DNA of 5,434 nucleotides from an uncultured Clostridia bacterium. Its GTDB lineage: Bacteria; Bacillota; Clostridia; Oscillospirales; Ruminococcaceae. This document shows positions 1-5,434 of this stretch, in pieces. The stretch is from positions 1 to 5,434 of the forward strand of contig CALXKG010000194.1 in assembly GCA_944388825.1 (NCBI GenBank). Direction: 5' to 3'. The notes beneath the pieces are model-generated. The model saw only the letters and a list, made by a program, of their open reading frames with translations, had not been told where the DNA came from and did no database searches. Position 1 is the first letter of the stretch. Each line of letters opens with the position of its first letter. The translations under genes were made by a program, and so were the position numbers.

Positions 1-1
1 C

Positions 2-322
2 AGCCGCAAAAATTTCGATACCAAAAAAGCCGAACGGTATTTCAAAGAGCGCAGGATCCCGTACCAGTTTATCGACATGAAGGAGAAGGGAATGAGCCGC
101 GGGGAACTGGAGAGCGTCCTGAAGGCGGTCGGGGGGCTGGACGCGCTTTTGGACCCCGCCTGCAGGGATAAGGCGCTTTTCACTCTGATGCAGTACCTGT
201 CCCCTGCCGACCGGCTGCAAAAGGCGCTGGAAAACCCGCAGGTCTTCAAGACCCCGGTCGTCCGCAACGGCCGCCAGGCGACGGTCGGCTACTGCCCGGA
301 GGTCTGGAAGGGCTGGGAATAA
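2..322 (+). CDS. ArsC/Spx-fold (thioredoxin-like) protein, 5'-truncated by window edge
   Basis: The reading frame is open from base 2 to a TAA at 320-322 and gives 106 residues; the true start lies a few codons upstream, since the first residues (SRKNFDTKKAERYF) match the region just after the first beta strand of ArsC/Spx/YffB proteins. The fold signature continues with an IPYQFID strand, a helical middle, and a C-terminal KTPVV segment (cis-proline at visible residue 85) followed by NGRQATVGY. The family includes arsenate reductases, the redox regulator Spx and uncharacterised YffB-like reductases. By alignment from memory, the catalytic cysteine position of YffB/Spx is Asn here (visible residue 4), and the second Spx CXXC cysteine is Thr (residue 7). 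The only cysteines are residues 54 and 98. The ArsC-type arginine before the cis-proline is replaced by Lys83. Arsenate reduction is therefore doubtful and the true role is unknown. An internal ATG at base 77 is not the start because homology extends upstream. No clear terminator follows. Confidence 0.85.
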   Translation, partial: SRKNFDTKKAERYFKERRIPYQFIDMKEKGMSRGELESVLKAVGGLDALLDPACRDKALFTLMQYLSPADRLQKALENPQVFKTPVVRNGRQATVGYCPEVWKGWE

Positions 323-364
323 AGGAAAAATTTGATCTGCATAACTGAACGGATACGCACACAA

Positions 365-540
365 AAAAGGCCCATTTCCCGAGGGGGCTGTCTGCAAAGC
401 GGGCTGAAGGAGCAAGGCCGTTCGGCAAAGCTGAATAACCAAACAGGTAAGGCTTTTGAAGGGGAAACGGCTTCCGCTTGTTTTTCCCACCCTTTCCGTC
501 GTCTTTGATGACGCCGCCCTCGGAGAGGGAGGCCGGGGTC
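365..540. repeat. Candidate non-coding interspersed repeat remnant in the gap before addA
   Basis: This describes the 274-base gap 323-596, which has no credible gene. Three small imperfect inverted repeats are visible: GCCG/CGGC at 417-426; GGGGAAAC against GTTTTTCCC at 461-488 (one bulge); and the clearest, GCCGCCCTC / GAGGGAGGC at 513-533, eight of nine pairs around a GGA loop. The last resembles the CCCTC...GAGGG hairpins that recur between genes in many Clostridia (recalled, not searched). Several overlapping short frames cross the region on both strands, but none has a ribosome binding site or recognisable protein. I see no good -35/-10 pair here, so where addA transcription begins is unclear. 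Whether this is really a repeated element needs copy number in the host genome. Confidence 0.3.
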
Positions 541-583
541 TGCGCCTTCCGAAAAGTTTTCATTGTTCTTTATGGTATGCAAA

Positions 584-589
584 AGGAGG
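584..589 (+). promoter_or_regulatory. Shine-Dalgarno of addA
   Basis: A perfect AGGAGG lies seven bases before the ATG at 597. It decides the start: the same frame is open further upstream to a possible ATG at 456, but that would add 47 residues with no similarity to AddA, has no comparable ribosome binding site, and would run through the repeat-like gap. Confidence 0.92.
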
Positions 590-596
590 TCAACCT

Positions 597-3500
597 ATGC
601 CAGCCAACTGGACGCCCCAACAGCGGACGGCGATCGAAGCCCGCGGGGGCCTGCTTGTATCGGCCGCCGCCGGCAGCGGCAAGACTGCCGTCCTGACCGA
701 GCGGATCACATCCCGTATTTTGGACCGGGAACACCCCGTCGGCGCCGACCGTTTTCTGGTCGTCACATTCACCCGGGCGGCCGCCGCCGAAATGAAGGGC
801 CGCATCCGGGAGCGGCTGCGGCAGGAGCAGGCCAAGGCCCCCGGCGACGTCTTTTTACAGCGGCAGGCGATGCTGCTTACCCGCGCGAAGATCTGCACGA
901 TGGACGCCTTTTTCGGGAGCCTGGTCCGGGAAAACTTCCTCTCCCTCGGCCTGCCGCCGAACCTGCGGCTGGTGGACGAGGCGATGCTGACCCGGATGAC
1001 GAACGATACCCTCCGCGCCCTGCTGGAGGAACAGTACCTGATGGCGGAAGGAGGGGAAAACCCGGATTTCACCGCCCTCACCGCCTTTTTCGGCGAGGAG
1101 GACGACCGCGCCCTCTCACGGGAACTCCTCTCCCTCTATGGGCGGCTGCGGTCGGTGCCGTTCCCGGAGAACTGGCTGGAGGAACAGCTTGCCCTTTATG
1201 AGCGCCCGCCCGCTTCCCCGTCAGGATCGGCGTGGGGGCAGTCCCTGCTGCGGGAGGCGGAAAGCCTTTGCGGCGCCGCCGCCCGGATGCTGGGCCGGGC
1301 GCTGGAACGGGCGGAACAGGCCGGGTATTCGGCCAGGCCGCTGGACACCCTCCGGGAGGAGCTGGACGGGCTGAACCGGTTTTCTTCTCTCAGCTGGGAC
1401 GGGCGGAAGCTGCTGCTGGATACCCTCTTTTCCGGCCACCGGGTCGCCGCCCCCCGCAAAAACTGCGCGGAAGAGGACAAGGCGTTTGTCGCCTCCTGCC
1501 GGGACGGCGCGAAAAAGCTGGTCAAGCAGGCGGCCGGGCTGTTCCCCGCGACCGAAGCGCAGTTTGCCGAAGACCTCCGCGCCCTTGCCCCGGCGGTCCG
1601 CGCCTTTTTCGGGCTGGTGCAGGCGTTTGCCGGCCGGATGGCGGAAGCGAAACGGGCGGCGGGCGTCGCCGATTTCGGCGACTTTTCCGCGTTTGCCCTC
1701 CAGCTGGTCGCGAACCCCGATGGCACCCCTACGCCCCTTGCCCGGTCGATCGCCGGGCAGTATGAGGAGATCCTGGTGGACGAGTACCAGGACACCAACC
1801 GCCTGCAGGATATGATCTTCCGCTGCATCAGCCGGGACGGGGAAAACCTCTTCCTGGTCGGGGACTTAAAGCAGAGCATCTACCGCTTCCGCAGCGCCAA
1901 CCCGGCTGTTTTCCTGGAAAAGAAGGAGCGCTATTTCCCCTACGACGGGGAGCACTTCCCGGCCCTCGCCCCCCTTTCCAAAAACTTCCGCTCCCGGGTG
2001 GAGGTGACGGAGGCGGTCAACTACCTCTTTTCCTGTGTGATGTCCCCCGAAACCGGCGACACCGCGTACGGCGAAGACGAGGCGCTCCACTGCGGGGCGG
2101 GCTATTACCCGCCGCTGCCGGAAGGGGAGGCGGCTATCACCCTCCAGCTGCTGGACGGCGGCGCGCTCCCGGCGGCGGAAGAGGAGGAAGAGCCTGTCGC
2201 ACTCTGGCTGGCCGAGGCGAAGGCGCTGGCCCGGACGATCGGCCGGATGATCGCCCGGGGGGAGAAGGTCTATGACAAGGGGACCGGTTCCCTCCGGCCC
2301 TGCCGGGGCGGGGACTTTGTCATCCTGATGCGGGGGGTCCAGTCTTCCGGCAGCGCCTATGTCGCCGCTTTGCAGGAGGAAGGGGTCGGCGCCCGGCTCT
2401 GCGCCGCCTCCGGGTACTTTGATTCCCGGGAGGTGTCGCTGATGATGGCGATGCTGGAGGTGCTGGACAACCCCACCCGCGACCAGCCGCTGGCGGCCCT
2501 GCTGCTTTCGCCGGTCTTTTCCTTCAGCTGCGACGGCCTTGCCCGGCTGGCCCTGTCGCGGCAGGGGAAAAGCCTTTACCAGGCTCTGCTTGCGGAGAAG
2601 GGATCGGACGGCCCGGACGCCGCCCGGGCGGCCGCGTTTACGGAGCTGATCTCCCGGCTGCGGCGGAAGGCGGCGGTCAGCCGCATCTCCACCCTGATCC
2701 AGTACATCTACGACCAGACTGATTTTATCGAGGTCCTAAGCCGCGGGGACGGGGGCGGCGCGCGGGAGCTGAACCTCCGGCTGCTGCTGAAGTATGCGGC
2801 CGATTACGAGGCGGGCGGCAGCAGCGAGCTGTCCGGTTTTGTCTCCTACCTCCGCGCCCTTGCGGAGGAGAGCGGCCGGTTTACGGCGGCGGTGCCGGCC
2901 GGGGAGGCGGACGAGGCGGTGCGGGTGATGACCATCCACGGCTCCAAAGGGCTCGAGTTCCCGGTCGTCGCGGTCGCCCGCTGCGGCAGCCGGTTCAATA
3001 TGCGGGACTTTACCGCCCTCTCCCTTTTCCATCCCGAGATGGGCTTTGGGATGCAGCGGGTCGAGCGGGAGCTGCTCCGCCGGTATAAGACGGTCCCCTA
3101 TGCCGCCGTCGCCGCCAGAGAGAAGCGGGATATGCGCTCAGAGGAGATGCGCCTTCTCTATGTCGCGATGACCCGGGCCAAAGAGCGGCTGATCCTCTGC
3201 GTCAGCGAAAAGGACCTGCCGTCCGCCGTCCGCCGCGCCGCCGCCCTCTATGCCGGCGGGGACCGCCCCGCCCCGGCGGCCGTCGGCAGCGCTGTCAATT
3301 ACGACGCCTGGCTGCTGGCCGCCTTCCTCCGCCACCCGGCGATGGAAAAGTGGCGGCAGCTGGCGGGGGCGGAGCTTCCGGTCCAACCGGCCGGGTTCCC
3401 GCTTCAGGTGATCGAGGCCTCCCTGCCGGAGACGGCGGAGCCGTCCGTCCCGCAGCCCCCCGCCCCCGACCAGGCGGCGCTGTCCGCCCTGCTCGCCCGG

Positions 3501-4214
3501 TTTGACTGGGTCTACCCCCACCTTGCCGAGACGAAGATCCCTTCCAAGCTGTCGGTCACCCGCCTGACCCACAGGAAGGCCCGCGTCAGGCTTTCCGCCC
3601 CCCGGTTTGCCGCCGGGGCGGGCGGGAGGCTCGCCGAGGAGGTGGGCGGGGACGAGGTCCTTCTGGAAAAGCGGGCGGCGGAGCCGGGCGTCACCGCCCC
3701 CCACTTTACCCCTGCCCAGCAGGGGACGCTCTTCCACCGGGCGCTGCAATTTGCCGACTTCCGTTCCGGCCGCGCCGACCCGGACGCCGAACTCGCCCGG
3801 CTGGTAGAGGCGGAATACCTGACGCCGGATGAAGCCGCCGCCATCGACAGGGCTGAATTCGCCGCTTTTTTCCGGTCGGATCTGATGGGGCGGATGCTGG
3901 AGGCGGATGCCCTCTACCGGGAGTACAAGTTTTTTGATACCATCCCCGCCGCCGAAGCGGGCTACCCGGAAGGCGGGGAAGCCGAGATCCTGCTGCAGGG
4001 GATCGCCGACTGCGTGTTTATGGAAAAGGGAAAAGTCTACCTGGTTGATTATAAGACCGACCGGGTGGGGAGCTTTGCGGCCTTAAAGGCGCGCTATGCC
4101 CCGCAGCTTGCCCTCTACCGCCGGGCGCTTTCCCGCCAGCCGAAGTTTCGGGAGCTGCCGTTTGGCGGCTGCATCCTTTACTCCACCTGCTTAAGGGGGG
4201 ATATAGCCTTCTGA
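597..4214 (+). CDS. addA: ATP-dependent helicase/nuclease subunit A (AddA)
   Basis: This is a 1205-residue AddA; the B. subtilis protein is 1232. With AddB it forms the Gram-positive counterpart of RecBCD, which unwinds and resects double-strand-break ends until Chi and prepares a 3' tail for RecA. Superfamily 1A helicase motifs appear in order: Q motif TPQQ (6-9), Walker A AAAGSGKT (23-30, Lys29), Ia VTFTRAAAAEM (56-66), Walker B VDEYQD (Asp395-Glu396), motif III GDLKQSIYRFR (422-432), motif IV KNFRSR (462-467), motif V MTIHGSKGLEF (778-788) and motif VI LLYVAMTRAKE (853-863, Arg860). The C-terminal RecB-type nuclease is complete: GTLFH with His1047, QGIAD with Asp1138, VDYKTD with Asp1151 and Lys1153, and Gln1170...Tyr1174. 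No frameshift or missing catalytic residue is seen, so it should be active. AddB normally supplies the iron-sulphur nuclease and Chi recognition and is often encoded just upstream, but here the upstream neighbour is an ArsC-like gene. No strong terminator follows the TGA at 4212. Confidence 0.97.
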   Translation: MPANWTPQQRTAIEARGGLLVSAAAGSGKTAVLTERITSRILDREHPVGADRFLVVTFTRAAAAEMKGRIRERLRQEQAKAPGDVFLQRQAMLLTRAKICTMDAFFGSLVRENFLSLGLPPNLRLVDEAMLTRMTNDTLRALLEEQYLMAEGGENPDFTALTAFFGEEDDRALSRELLSLYGRLRSVPFPENWLEEQLALYERPPASPSGSAWGQSLLREAESLCGAAARMLGRALERAEQAGYSARPLDTLREELDGLNRFSSLSWDGRKLLLDTLFSGHRVAAPRKNCAEEDKAFVASCRDGAKKLVKQAAGLFPATEAQFAEDLRALAPAVRAFFGLVQAFAGRMAEAKRAAGVADFGDFSAFALQLVANPDGTPTPLARSIAGQYEEILVDEYQDTNRLQDMIFRCISRDGENLFLVGDLKQSIYRFRSANPAVFLEKKERYFPYDGEHFPALAPLSKNFRSRVEVTEAVNYLFSCVMSPETGDTAYGEDEALHCGAGYYPPLPEGEAAITLQLLDGGALPAAEEEEEPVALWLAEAKALARTIGRMIARGEKVYDKGTGSLRPCRGGDFVILMRGVQSSGSAYVAALQEEGVGARLCAASGYFDSREVSLMMAMLEVLDNPTRDQPLAALLLSPVFSFSCDGLARLALSRQGKSLYQALLAEKGSDGPDAARAAAFTELISRLRRKAAVSRISTLIQYIYDQTDFIEVLSRGDGGGARELNLRLLLKYAADYEAGGSSELSGFVSYLRALAEESGRFTAAVPAGEADEAVRVMTIHGSKGLEFPVVAVARCGSRFNMRDFTALSLFHPEMGFGMQRVERELLRRYKTVPYAAVAAREKRDMRSEEMRLLYVAMTRAKERLILCVSEKDLPSAVRRAAALYAGGDRPAPAAVGSAVNYDAWLLAAFLRHPAMEKWRQLAGAELPVQPAGFPLQVIEASLPETAEPSVPQPPAPDQAALSALLARFDWVYPHLAETKIPSKLSVTRLTHRKARVRLSAPRFAAGAGGRLAEEVGGDEVLLEKRAAEPGVTAPHFTPAQQGTLFHRALQFADFRSGRADPDAELARLVEAEYLTPDEAAAIDRAEFAAFFRSDLMGRMLEADALYREYKFFDTIPAAEAGYPEGGEAEILLQGIADCVFMEKGKVYLVDYKTDRVGSFAALKARYAPQLALYRRALSRQPKFRELPFGGCILYSTCLRGDIAF

Positions 4215-4280
4215 CGCGGGGGAAAGGCCGCCACCCTCCTGAATTTACACAACGTTTATAGAATCCACCTCCAAACGCAC

Positions 4281-4309
4281 TTGACAAATTGCGCCTTTTC
4301 CCGCATAAT
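4281..4309 (+). promoter_or_regulatory. Sigma-A promoter of the DUF624 gene
   Basis: A consensus -35 TTGACA (4281-4286) is separated by exactly 17 bases from CATAAT (4304-4309), one mismatch from the consensus -10. Transcription would start near 4316, leaving a leader of about 140 bases before the ATG at 4458. The local sequence is more AT-rich than the flanking genes. The promoter sits 67 bases after the addA stop, so the downstream gene is probably an independent unit. Bases 4215-4280, between the addA stop and this promoter, show no gene and no convincing structure. Confidence 0.85.
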
Positions 4310-4350
4310 AGATATGTTAAAAAGCGATAAAAAGCCGTGAGCGGCCAGAA

Positions 4351-4394
4351 AACGGTTGGGGTATTTTGCACGAGAATCCCCTCCGGTTATTTTT
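4351..4394 (+). terminator. Terminator-like hairpin in the leader of the DUF624 gene (possible attenuator)
   Basis: The left arm AACGG-TT-GGGG-T-ATT (4351-4365) pairs with AAT-CCCC-T-CCG-G-TT (4375-4388). This gives about 12 pairs including the GGGG/CCCC core, with small internal bulges and a nine-base loop. It is followed at once by TTATTTTT (4387-4394). A GC-rich hairpin followed by a T-rich tract is the form of an intrinsic terminator, yet it lies between a strong promoter and the coding start. It could end a short RNA of about 80 bases or attenuate the gene. AGCCGT at 4333-4338 can pair with ACGGTT at 4352-4357, disturbing the base of the hairpin, or with ACGGCT at 4396-4401. I matched it to no known riboswitch class. 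Bulges weaken the stem, and folding was done by eye only. Confidence 0.45.
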
Positions 4395-4410
4395 GACGGC
4401 TGAGCGGACT

Positions 4411-4436
4411 TCGTATCCTGTTTTGCAGGATACCGA
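4411..4436 (+). other. RNA hairpin directly upstream of the DUF624 ribosome binding site
   Basis: GTATCCTG (4413-4420) and CAGGATAC (4426-4433) form a perfect eight-pair stem around a TTTTG loop. The stem extends by TC/GA (4411-4412 with 4435-4436) if C4434 is bulged out. It ends two bases before the AAAGGA ribosome binding motif and has no T-run after it, so it is not a terminator. Its position suggests an influence on translation start or mRNA stability; this is inference. Confidence 0.6.
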
Positions 4437-4438
4437 TG

Positions 4439-4444
4439 AAAGGA
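4439..4444 (+). promoter_or_regulatory. Probable Shine-Dalgarno of the DUF624 gene, long spacing
   Basis: AAAGGA lies 13 bases before the ATG at 4458, longer than the usual 5-10, and immediately after the hairpin at 4411-4436. The only nearer purine match is a short AGG at 4453-4455, too close to act well. The start is nevertheless secure: there is an in-frame TGA at 4437-4439, no other start codon lies between it and 4458, and the protein N-terminus looks like that of family members. Confidence 0.55.
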
Positions 4445-4457
4445 ACGAAATCAGGTT

Positions 4458-5297
4458 ATGTCATTATTCGGCGGTTTGTTTAACTATTCCAAACCCGGTC
4501 CCGGCGTCGACAAAGACGGCCCGAAGAAAAAGCGGTTTTTCCTCTTTTTCGAGCTGTTTGGGCGGAAGTTCTGGAAACTTATCGAGCTCAACCTCCTCTA
4601 CGTCCTCTGCTGTATCCCGATCGTCACGATCGGCCCCGCGACCTGCGGGCTGGTCTACATCCTGCGCAACTTTGCCAATGAAAAGCCGGTCTTTATGGTG
4701 TCCGACTTTTTTGACGCCTTCAAGTCCAACTTCAAGCAGGGTTTTGCGCTGGGGATTTTGGACATCCTCACCTCCGGCGTCGTCGGGTTTGCGCTTTTAT
4801 GGTATATTGCGAACCAGAACCTTTCGATCGCGATGGCGATCCCGCTGGGCATCTGCATCCTCGTGCTGCTGATTTTGATGTTCATGCGGTTTTATACCTA
4901 TCTGATGGCCGTCACCGTTGAACTGCCGGTCCGGTTCATCATCAAGAACAGCTTTATCTTTTCCTTCCTGGGCCTGAAGACCAACTTCATCACCGCCTTC
5001 TGGACCATCCTGCTGGTGGTCCCGCTGATGTGGTTCCTCTTCCCGGCGTGGGTGCTGGTCTACCTGGTGATCGGCTTTGCGGCCGTCTGGTTTATCGCGG
5101 TCTTCAACTCCTACCCCTATATCGTCAAATACATCATCGAGCCCCACGAGAAGCAGATGCGGGAAGAGATGGGCGAAGAGGATGAGGACGAGGAAGAAGA
5201 TGAAGAGGACGAACCCATCTTCACCGACATCGGTTCCCAGGAAAAGCCGGCCCTTCCCGAAAAGAAATCGGGCGGCAAGCAGAAGATTATACGGTAA
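4458..5297 (+). CDS. DUF624/YesL-family integral membrane protein
   Basis: The protein has 279 residues. Features recalled as typical of DUF624 (PF04854, YesL) are an N-terminal NYSKPGPGV motif (9-17), a basic stretch KKKRFF (23-28), RKFWKLIELNLLY (36-48) leading into the first membrane segment, then IPIVTIGPA (53-61) and DFFDAFKSNFKQG (83-95). About five hydrophobic segments are visible, near 41-62, 97-117, 122-145, 177-196 and 197-216. No signal peptide with a cleavage site is evident. The biochemical role of the family is unknown; B. subtilis yesL lies in a pectin-use cluster, and relatives often sit near sugar ABC transporters, but no such neighbour is seen here. The tail beyond the last membrane segment is unusual: residues 240-252 are 13 consecutive Glu/Asp, followed by a lysine-rich end. 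YesL is about 210 residues (recalled), so the hydrophilic tail is largely extra. The gene has its own promoter and a structured leader. Confidence 0.85.
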   Translation: MSLFGGLFNYSKPGPGVDKDGPKKKRFFLFFELFGRKFWKLIELNLLYVLCCIPIVTIGPATCGLVYILRNFANEKPVFMVSDFFDAFKSNFKQGFALGILDILTSGVVGFALLWYIANQNLSIAMAIPLGICILVLLILMFMRFYTYLMAVTVELPVRFIIKNSFIFSFLGLKTNFITAFWTILLVVPLMWFLFPAWVLVYLVIGFAAVWFIAVFNSYPYIVKYIIEPHEKQMREEMGEEDEDEEEDEEDEPIFTDIGSQEKPALPEKKSGGKQKIIR

Positions 5298-5302
5298 ATG
5301 CA

Positions 5303-5329
5303 AAATGCCTTCCCCCGCGGGAGGCATTT
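5303..5329 (+). terminator. Probable terminator of the DUF624 gene
   Basis: AAATGCCTTCCC (5303-5314) pairs with GGGAGGCATTT (5319-5329), giving 11 pairs with one bulged T around a CCGC loop, six bases after the TAA. Only three T residues end the right arm and no longer T-run follows, so termination on the plus strand may be partial. Read on the minus strand the hairpin is followed by TTTT, so it could also act on a convergent gene outside the window. Confidence 0.6.
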
Positions 5330-5333
5330 GAGA

Positions 5334-5359
5334 CTGTCGAAAAACAAGTTTTTCGACAG
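5334..5359. repeat. Perfect 12-base inverted repeat (CTGTCGAAAAAC / GTTTTTCGACAG)
   Basis: The two arms 5334-5345 and 5348-5359 are perfect reverse complements separated by AA. It starts four bases after the terminator hairpin. As RNA it would be a tight hairpin with a run of five U inside the right arm. I recall similar GACTGTCGAAAA hairpins between genes in Clostridia, but could not search. It may be a second terminator-like structure, an interspersed repeat, or a mobile-element end. Confidence 0.6.
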
Positions 5360-5365
5360 AATAAC

Positions 5366-5409
5366 ATCCGGGCTGCATGCACTCCCTACGGTCGCACACT
5401 TGCCCGGAT
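5366..5409. repeat. 8-base inverted repeat (ATCCGGGC / GCCCGGAT) around a 28-base loop
   Basis: The arms 5366-5373 and 5402-5409 are perfect reverse complements. The loop begins with the palindrome TGCATGCA (5374-5381) and contains CTCCCTACGGTCGC (5383-5396), a string typical of repeated intergenic DNA in Clostridia (recalled). Six T residues at 5417-5422 follow, but seven bases after the stem, so it is a poor intrinsic terminator. No gene is seen in 5298-5434. Confidence 0.5.
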
Positions 5410-5434
5410 CAAGGTATTTTTTCCGCCGTACATG

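Noticed and set aside
363..390. Minus-strand terminator-like structure (GCCC...GGGC followed by TTTTTT on the minus strand).
   Set aside because: Only about four or five pairs close the stem and no minus-strand gene lies in the gap to be terminated.
246..563. Minus-strand open frame of 105 codons across the gap.
   Set aside because: It overlaps the end of the ArsC-like gene, has no ribosome binding site or recognisable domain, and its composition looks like translated repeat DNA.
456..596. In-frame N-terminal extension of AddA from an ATG at 456.
   Set aside because: The 47 extra residues resemble no AddA N-terminus and cross repeat-like DNA, while a perfect AGGAGG precedes the ATG at 597, where the Q-motif region begins as expected.
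4314..4340. Tiny leader ORF ATG...TGA (MLKSDKKP) in the DUF624 leader.
   Set aside because: The ATG lies at or just before the predicted transcription start with no ribosome binding site, and the codons do not suggest an amino-acid attenuator.
4340..4407. Two AGCGG copies (4340-4344, 4403-4407) matching the B. subtilis Chi site recognised by AddAB.
   Set aside because: A pentamer occurs often by chance in GC-rich DNA, and the Chi sequence of this organism is unknown.
4797..5399. Minus-strand open frame of 200 codons opposite the DUF624 gene.
   Set aside because: It is a shadow of the membrane-protein gene: the opposite strand has the recognisable family motifs, start and promoter.

Overview
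The window most likely comes from a GC-rich member of the Clostridia, plausibly Oscillospiraceae/Ruminococcaceae. The evidence is gene content (an AddA-type rather than RecB-type recombination nuclease, a DUF624/YesL-family membrane protein, an ArsC/Spx-fold protein of the clostridial type), strong AGGAGG-type ribosome binding and a textbook sigma-A promoter. The family assignment is an inference from sequence style, not a search result. All three genes lie on the plus strand.

Layout: (1) Bases 2-322 hold the 3' end of a small thioredoxin-fold ArsC/Spx-like gene. Its first few codons are outside the window, and the redox cysteine position appears to be asparagine. (2) Bases 323-596 are a non-coding gap of 274 bases, rich in small hairpins, that looks like a decayed interspersed repeat. 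I see no convincing promoter in it. (3) Bases 597-4214 encode an intact AddA helicase-nuclease of 1205 residues with all helicase motifs and the complete RecB-type nuclease site. Its usual partner addB is not adjacent. (4) Bases 4215-4457 are a regulatory gap. Bases 4215-4280 show nothing convincing; then comes a perfect -35 with a near-perfect -10 (4281-4309), followed by a leader of about 140 bases. That leader contains a terminator-like hairpin with a T-rich tail and a second hairpin directly before the ribosome binding site. (5) Bases 4458-5297 encode a DUF624/YesL-family membrane protein with an unusual run of 13 acidic residues in its tail. (6) Bases 5298-5434 contain three successive inverted repeats: a probable terminator, a perfect 12-base inverted repeat, and an 8-base inverted repeat around a 28-base loop. 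The last two may be an interspersed repeat or mobile-element end.

The genes do not form an obvious functional unit. AddA acts in DNA double-strand-break repair, while the DUF624 gene has its own promoter and is probably transcribed separately. The most interesting item is the structured, possibly attenuating leader of the DUF624 gene. No clear new defence or mobile system is visible, and the rest is ordinary chromosomal sequence.
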